Part shown: one piece after another, positions 29,213 to 33,101 of the stretch
Position numbering within the stretch: position 1 is the stretch's first letter
How the letters are laid out: the number at the start of each line of letters is the position of its first letter
NCBI RefSeq assembly: GCF_030457785.1
Contig: NZ_JAKDUI010000004.1
Span: forward strand, 1 to 33,101
Length of the DNA stretch: 33,101 nucleotides
Direction of reading: 5' to 3'
Source of the DNA: Psychrobacter sp.
GTDB lineage: Bacteria > Pseudomonadota > Gammaproteobacteria > Pseudomonadales > Moraxellaceae
The notes under the pieces: model-generated
What the model saw: only the letters and a program-made list of their open reading frames with translations
What the model was told of the DNA's origin: nothing
Databases searched by the model: none
Translations under genes and position numbers: made by a program

Positions 29213-30439
29213 TTACTCTGGTTCGTCAACTTCAAAGACTTGACGCAGATAGGCAAGATACGTGTCATTATTGATCATGGTCTTGCCTGGACTGTCAGAC
29301 AATTTAGCGACTGGCTGACCATTGCACTCAACCAATTTGAGTACAATGTTAATCGGTGTAATCCCCATGTCATTGGTGAGATTGGTACCAATACCGAAAC
29401 TGGTTCTAATGCGATCTTTGAAGTATTGATGCAGCTCCCAAGCCTTCTCAAGATCTAGCCCATCACTAAAGGTGAGTATTTTAGTTTTAGGGTCTATCTT
29501 CAATTTATCATAATGGGCAATCGCTTTATCACCCCAAACATATGGATCGCCACTATCATGACGCAGACCGTCAAAAAGCTTGGCAAAATACAAATCAAAG
29601 TCACGTAAGAACGCAGCCATCCCAACAACATCCGTCAATGCAATACCCAAGTCACCACGGTACTCATGTACCCACGCTTCAAGCGCGGCTTTTTGTGAAT
29701 CACGCAAACGCACATCTAATGCCTGAAATGCCTGCATAAACTCGTGCGCCATAGTACCGATTGGCGTCATGCCTAACGTTTTGGCCAAATATACGTTGGA
29801 TGTACCACTGATAATTTTTGGTTGAGCGTGATGTAACGTCTGTACCACATGCGCTTGCCAACTTTTACTAAACCGTCTACGAGTACCAAAATCAGCGACG
29901 ATAAATGGCGGCGTGTCTTCACTTTCTTTTGTCTGTTCCAATGCATATTGGTGTAATAACTCGACTTTTTCGTCTAGTCTCCGCTGTCCTTCTTTGATGA
30001 TGGTGTCATCTGATAATGCATCAAAATATAGCTCATTGACAATCGCTAGAACAAACACTTCAAAAAACATCGCCTGAATCATCGGCCCTTCGATATCGAT
30101 AAACAAGCGACCTTCGCCATCGGTACTGACAGTAATAAAACGGCGCTTGAGTTTAAATAGCTCCAGATAGTCGACAAAATCTGAACGCATAAAGCGTAAA
30201 CCGCGCAAGTATTCCAACTCATCTTCTAAAAAGCGCAGCTCGCACAAACTATCTAATTGCTGCTCTAATTGCTCTTTGATATCCGCCAATGGATAAAGAG
30301 TGTCTTCATTATTACGGCAGCGAAAACGATAGACACCATGAGTCTGCGGAAACTGATGCAGCATGGCTTGTAACATCGTAAATTTATATAAGTCGTTATC
30401 AAGTAACGAGGTAATAATAGGTGAATAGGTAGCGGTCAT
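29213..30439 (-). CDS. pncB: Nicotinate phosphoribosyltransferase
   Basis: [66 protein letters not shown]. Confidence 0.97.
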   Translation of the reverse strand: MTATYSPIITSLLDNDLYKFTMLQAMLHQFPQTHGVYRFRCRNNEDTLYPLADIKEQLEQQLDSLCELRFLEDELEYLRGLRFMRSDFVDYLELFKLKRRFITVSTDGEGRLFIDIEGPMIQAMFFEVFVLAIVNELYFDALSDDTIIKEGQRRLDEKVELLHQYALEQTKESEDTPPFIVADFGTRRRFSKSWQAHVVQTLHHAQPKIISGTSNVYLAKTLGMTPIGTMAHEFMQAFQALDVRLRDSQKAALEAWVHEYRGDLGIALTDVVGMAAFLRDFDLYFAKLFDGLRHDSGDPYVWGDKAIAHYDKLKIDPKTKILTFSDGLDLEKAWELHQYFKDRIRTSFGIGTNLTNDMGITPINIVLKLVECNGQPVAKLSDSPGKTMINNDTYLAYLRQVFEVDEPE

Positions 30440-30678
30440 GCTATGGCCTTAAAAAACGCAAAAATAAGAAATAAACGTCACCTAATCAATAAAGCGACAT
30501 CATATACGGACAATAAACAGAGCACTTTCACTCATGATGACTCATCAATAAGCCGTTAAGTATAACGAAGTTTACAGCTTATTTCAGAAATCGCTATTAA
30601 TGGCAGCATATTTACTACGATTACTCATACCTTCTATAAAAATATTATGTCCAGCTATCAGTAACGATTTCATTCATT

Positions 30679-31563
30679 TTATGCATTTGCACGCATAAAC
30701 TGTGCAACATAGTTATCAACTGGATTGTCGCGTAGATCACTGGGTGTCCCTGTTTGCACTAAACGTCCTCCATTCAAAATACTAATACGCTGACCAACTT
30801 TGATCGCCTCATCTATGTCATGAGTAATAAAGACAATGGTCTTATGTAGCCGCTCTTGTAGCTCAAGTAGTTGATCTTGTAGCTGAGCACGAATGAGGGG
30901 GTCAAGCGCAGAGAACGCCTCATCCATCAGTAAGATTGGATTATCCGTTGCCAGAGCTCGTGCTAACCCCACACGCTGCTGCATCCCTCCTGATAGCTCG
31001 TCAGGATAGTTATGCTCTAGATTAGGCAGCCCCACCTCATTTAGCCAATACCGTGCCACCTCGTGGCGCTGTTTGGTACTCATTTTTCGCACGCGTAAAC
31101 CATAAGCAACGTTTTGCATAACGGTCATATGTGGCACTAGCCCAAAGTGCTGAAAGACCATACTAACGGTTTGTTGGCGATAATGTTGCAGTTCCTTATC
31201 ATTCAGCGCCAACACATTGATAGCTGTAGATGGTTGTTGATTAGCTGCAGGTACATTGTGATCTGTAATCGTAGTTTGTGCATCAATACTCGTATCAACC
31301 CATATCTTGCCATTGGTTGGGTCAATGAGACGATTTATATGCCGTATCAATGTTGATTTACCAGAGCCTGATAGACCCATAATACAATGTAACTCGCCCG
31401 CCTTAATATCTAAATTGATATCATACAACCCAACCGAATAGCCTGTTTGCTCTTTTACCGCCACACTATCCATGCCTTCCGCCAATAATGCCATCACAGA
31501 CTTCGCTTGCGCACTGCTGGCATTATAAATTTTACTGATATTTTCTAGCCGGATGTGATTCAT
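30679..31563 (-). CDS. Glycine betaine/proline-type ABC transporter ATP-binding protein (ProV/OpuAA-like)
   Basis: Walker A GLSGSGKST, signature LSGGMQQRVGLARAL, Walker B PILLMDEAFSALDP; adjacent permease fusion. Confidence 0.92.
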   Translation of the reverse strand: MNHIRLENISKIYNASSAQAKSVMALLAEGMDSVAVKEQTGYSVGLYDINLDIKAGELHCIMGLSGSGKSTLIRHINRLIDPTNGKIWVDTSIDAQTTITDHNVPAANQQPSTAINVLALNDKELQHYRQQTVSMVFQHFGLVPHMTVMQNVAYGLRVRKMSTKQRHEVARYWLNEVGLPNLEHNYPDELSGGMQQRVGLARALATDNPILLMDEAFSALDPLIRAQLQDQLLELQERLHKTIVFITHDIDEAIKVGQRISILNGGRLVQTGTPSDLRDNPVDNYVAQFMRANA

Positions 31564-31652
31564 TGCAGTCCTCGCTATTGGTGGCTTCTATTATGTTTTC
31601 TTTGAGTACTGATAGTGACTATCTGTTATGATTGGATAGACCGCTAGCCAAT

Positions 31653-33050
31653 CTAGTGTCTGCTAGCGTCAATAGTTTTTTGACGGGCACGCTTGCCTTG
31701 ACCAAATGCCTGAGTAATACGGTCAATAATAATGGCAACAATGACAATAGCCATACCTGCTTGTAAGCCTTGACCAATATTAAGGGTTTGAATAGATTGC
31801 AACACATCTTCGCCAAGGCCAGGTGCGCCAATCATAGAAGCAAGCACCACCATAGATAGCGACATCATTACTGCCTGATTGACACCTGCCATGATACTAG
31901 GCAATGCTTGTGGTAACTTGATCCAAATAAGTAGCTGCAAGTGTGTGCTACCAAATGAGCGCCCTGCCTCCACCATCTCATGATTGACCTGCGTAATCCC
32001 TAATGTCGTCAGACGAATCAGTGGCGGCAGTGCATAAATAATGGTGGCAAACAATGCAGGCACTTTACCAATGCCAAACAACATGAGCACTGGTATGAGA
32101 TAAACAAAGCTTGGCATGGTCTGCATGATGTCCAATATCGGTGTCACAACCTTACGCAGCAGCTTGCTGCCTGCCATCGCAATACCAATCGGAATACCAA
32201 TAGCTACCGTCACCAACACTGATACGATGAGCAGGGCAAAAGTATCAATCAAGGCACCCCACAAACCAAAAGCACCAATCAAAAACAACCCTGCACCACA
32301 TGCCAGCGCAAACCAAACCTTGCGGACACCGAACCACCCCAACACTGTGACAAGCGCAATAATCACCCATGGTGGAATGACCGTCAATAGGCGCTCAATT
32401 GGTAACAGTAAATAGGTTAATGCCATCGTACTAATACTACGAAATACGTCGCCGTAATTCTGGACAACACTTGCTAATGTGTTATTGAGTGGCGTCTCAA
32501 GTGACCATGAAGGGAAGCTTGATGCAAGACCGAGTTGGTTATTACTGGCGGAGTTCTTATTAGCAGCCGTACTATCAATAGAATCACCTGTTAAGCTGAT
32601 ACCTAATTTGGCCGCTAGATTAGCGGCAGCCTCATCGGATAGCCATGCTTGCCAAACGTTTGGGTTCTCGCGCAAAAACACCAATGCTTGATCATCCCCG
32701 CTACGTTTACTTTCACTCATCTCTAAAATAGCGCCATTGAGCTCATCAGAGGTAAATTGCACCTTTTCAAAGACAGCTGCTAGTTCAGGGTTGGATTCGA
32801 TAAATGGCGTAGAAACGGCAATACCTAATGGTGATATAGGAAACCCTGACACACAGTCCATCTTACCATCAGCGAGCAACAGATCTTGCCAACAAGCATC
32901 TTCATAAGCTGGAAACTTTAATGGTTCAAAGTCGTATTTCGCCATTAAACCCGTAGGCTGCCAGTAGTAAAACAACAGTGGTTTATGCTGCTCGAAAGCA
33001 GAAGCAATCTCTGCATCAAGCGCCGCACCGGTACCAGGATGAGCATTAAT
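31653..33050 (-). pseudogene. Glycine-betaine-type ABC transporter substrate-binding/permease fusion, 5' part separated by an IS200/IS605-type insertion
   Basis: The open frame continues upstream of the listed ORF as ...NAHPGTGAALDAEIASAFEQHKPLLFYYWQPTGLMAKYDF (SBP domain) until it meets the IS-end hairpin and an in-frame TAG at ~33055-33057; C-terminal half is a permease (GLGEDVLQSIQTLNIGQGLQAGMAIVIVAIIIDRITQAFG). Confidence 0.6.
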
Positions 33051-33101
33051 GAACTACCCACTACCTTAGAGGTAGGGGTTTCTTAGGTAATGCTCATACT
33101 T
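33051..33101 (-). mobile_element. Right end of an IS200/IS605-family (TnpB-bearing) element, truncated by the window edge
   Basis: On the - strand: GAAACCCCTACCTCTAAGGTAGTGGGTAGTTCA with subterminal hairpin CCC-TACCT/AGGTA-GGG-type stem, characteristic of IS605-type right ends; no flanking terminal inverted repeat. Confidence 0.6.
33083..33100 (-). CDS. Possible last codons of tnpB (...SMSIT-stop)
   Basis: - strand AGT ATG AGC ATT ACC TAA immediately 5' of the right-end hairpin, the expected position for a tnpB stop; only five codons visible. Confidence 0.3.
   Translation of the reverse strand, partial: SMSIT

Noticed and set aside
33051-33075. Right-edge hairpin as an ordinary rho-independent terminator
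   Set aside because: It interrupts an open SBP reading frame and lacks a T-tract on the - strand side; its shape and the TAGTTCA tail fit an IS605-type right end better.
1-33101. CRISPR arrays, toxin-antitoxin pairs, restriction-modification or phage-defence islands
   Set aside because: No regularly spaced repeats or recognisable defence proteins; gene content is mostly conserved housekeeping.

Overview
This 33.1-kb window looks like a Psychrobacter/Moraxellaceae-type gammaproteobacterial chromosome segment (inferred from protein flavour only). Most of it is housekeeping. In order: an MltF-like lytic transglycosylase (+), converging on an MltD-like transglycosylase with an expanded LysM array (-); an exported small protein; a CNNM/CorC-type protein; yajC, secD and secF; a MATE transporter; azlCD; purF, cvpA and pyrD; a small membrane protein; an orphan T2SS gspL/gspM pair; sixA, gpsA, a nitroreductase, zapE and an alpha/beta hydrolase; a small lipoprotein; xseA/xseB; pncB; and a glycine-betaine-type ABC ATPase with a substrate-binding/permease fusion. 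No rRNA, tRNA or CRISPR array was recognised. The most notable signals are: (i) an IS200/IS605-type right-end hairpin at the extreme right edge, preceded by what may be the last codons of tnpB. It has inserted in the substrate-binding domain of the betaine transporter, so the adjacent host DNA would be the guide of an omega-RNA, and it shows an unexpected 10-bp complementarity with the element interior. (ii) A two-tier hairpin overlapping a ~40-codon leader ORF that stops 2 nt before secD. (iii) A ~105-aa, very basic low-complexity N-terminal extension on SecF. (iv) A ~170-bp MITE-like element with perfect 10-bp terminal inverted repeats in front of the MATE gene. (v) An MltF-like protein with an apparently shortened substrate-binding domain, and an MltD with about seven canonical LysM repeats. 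No convincing complete novel multigene system was found.
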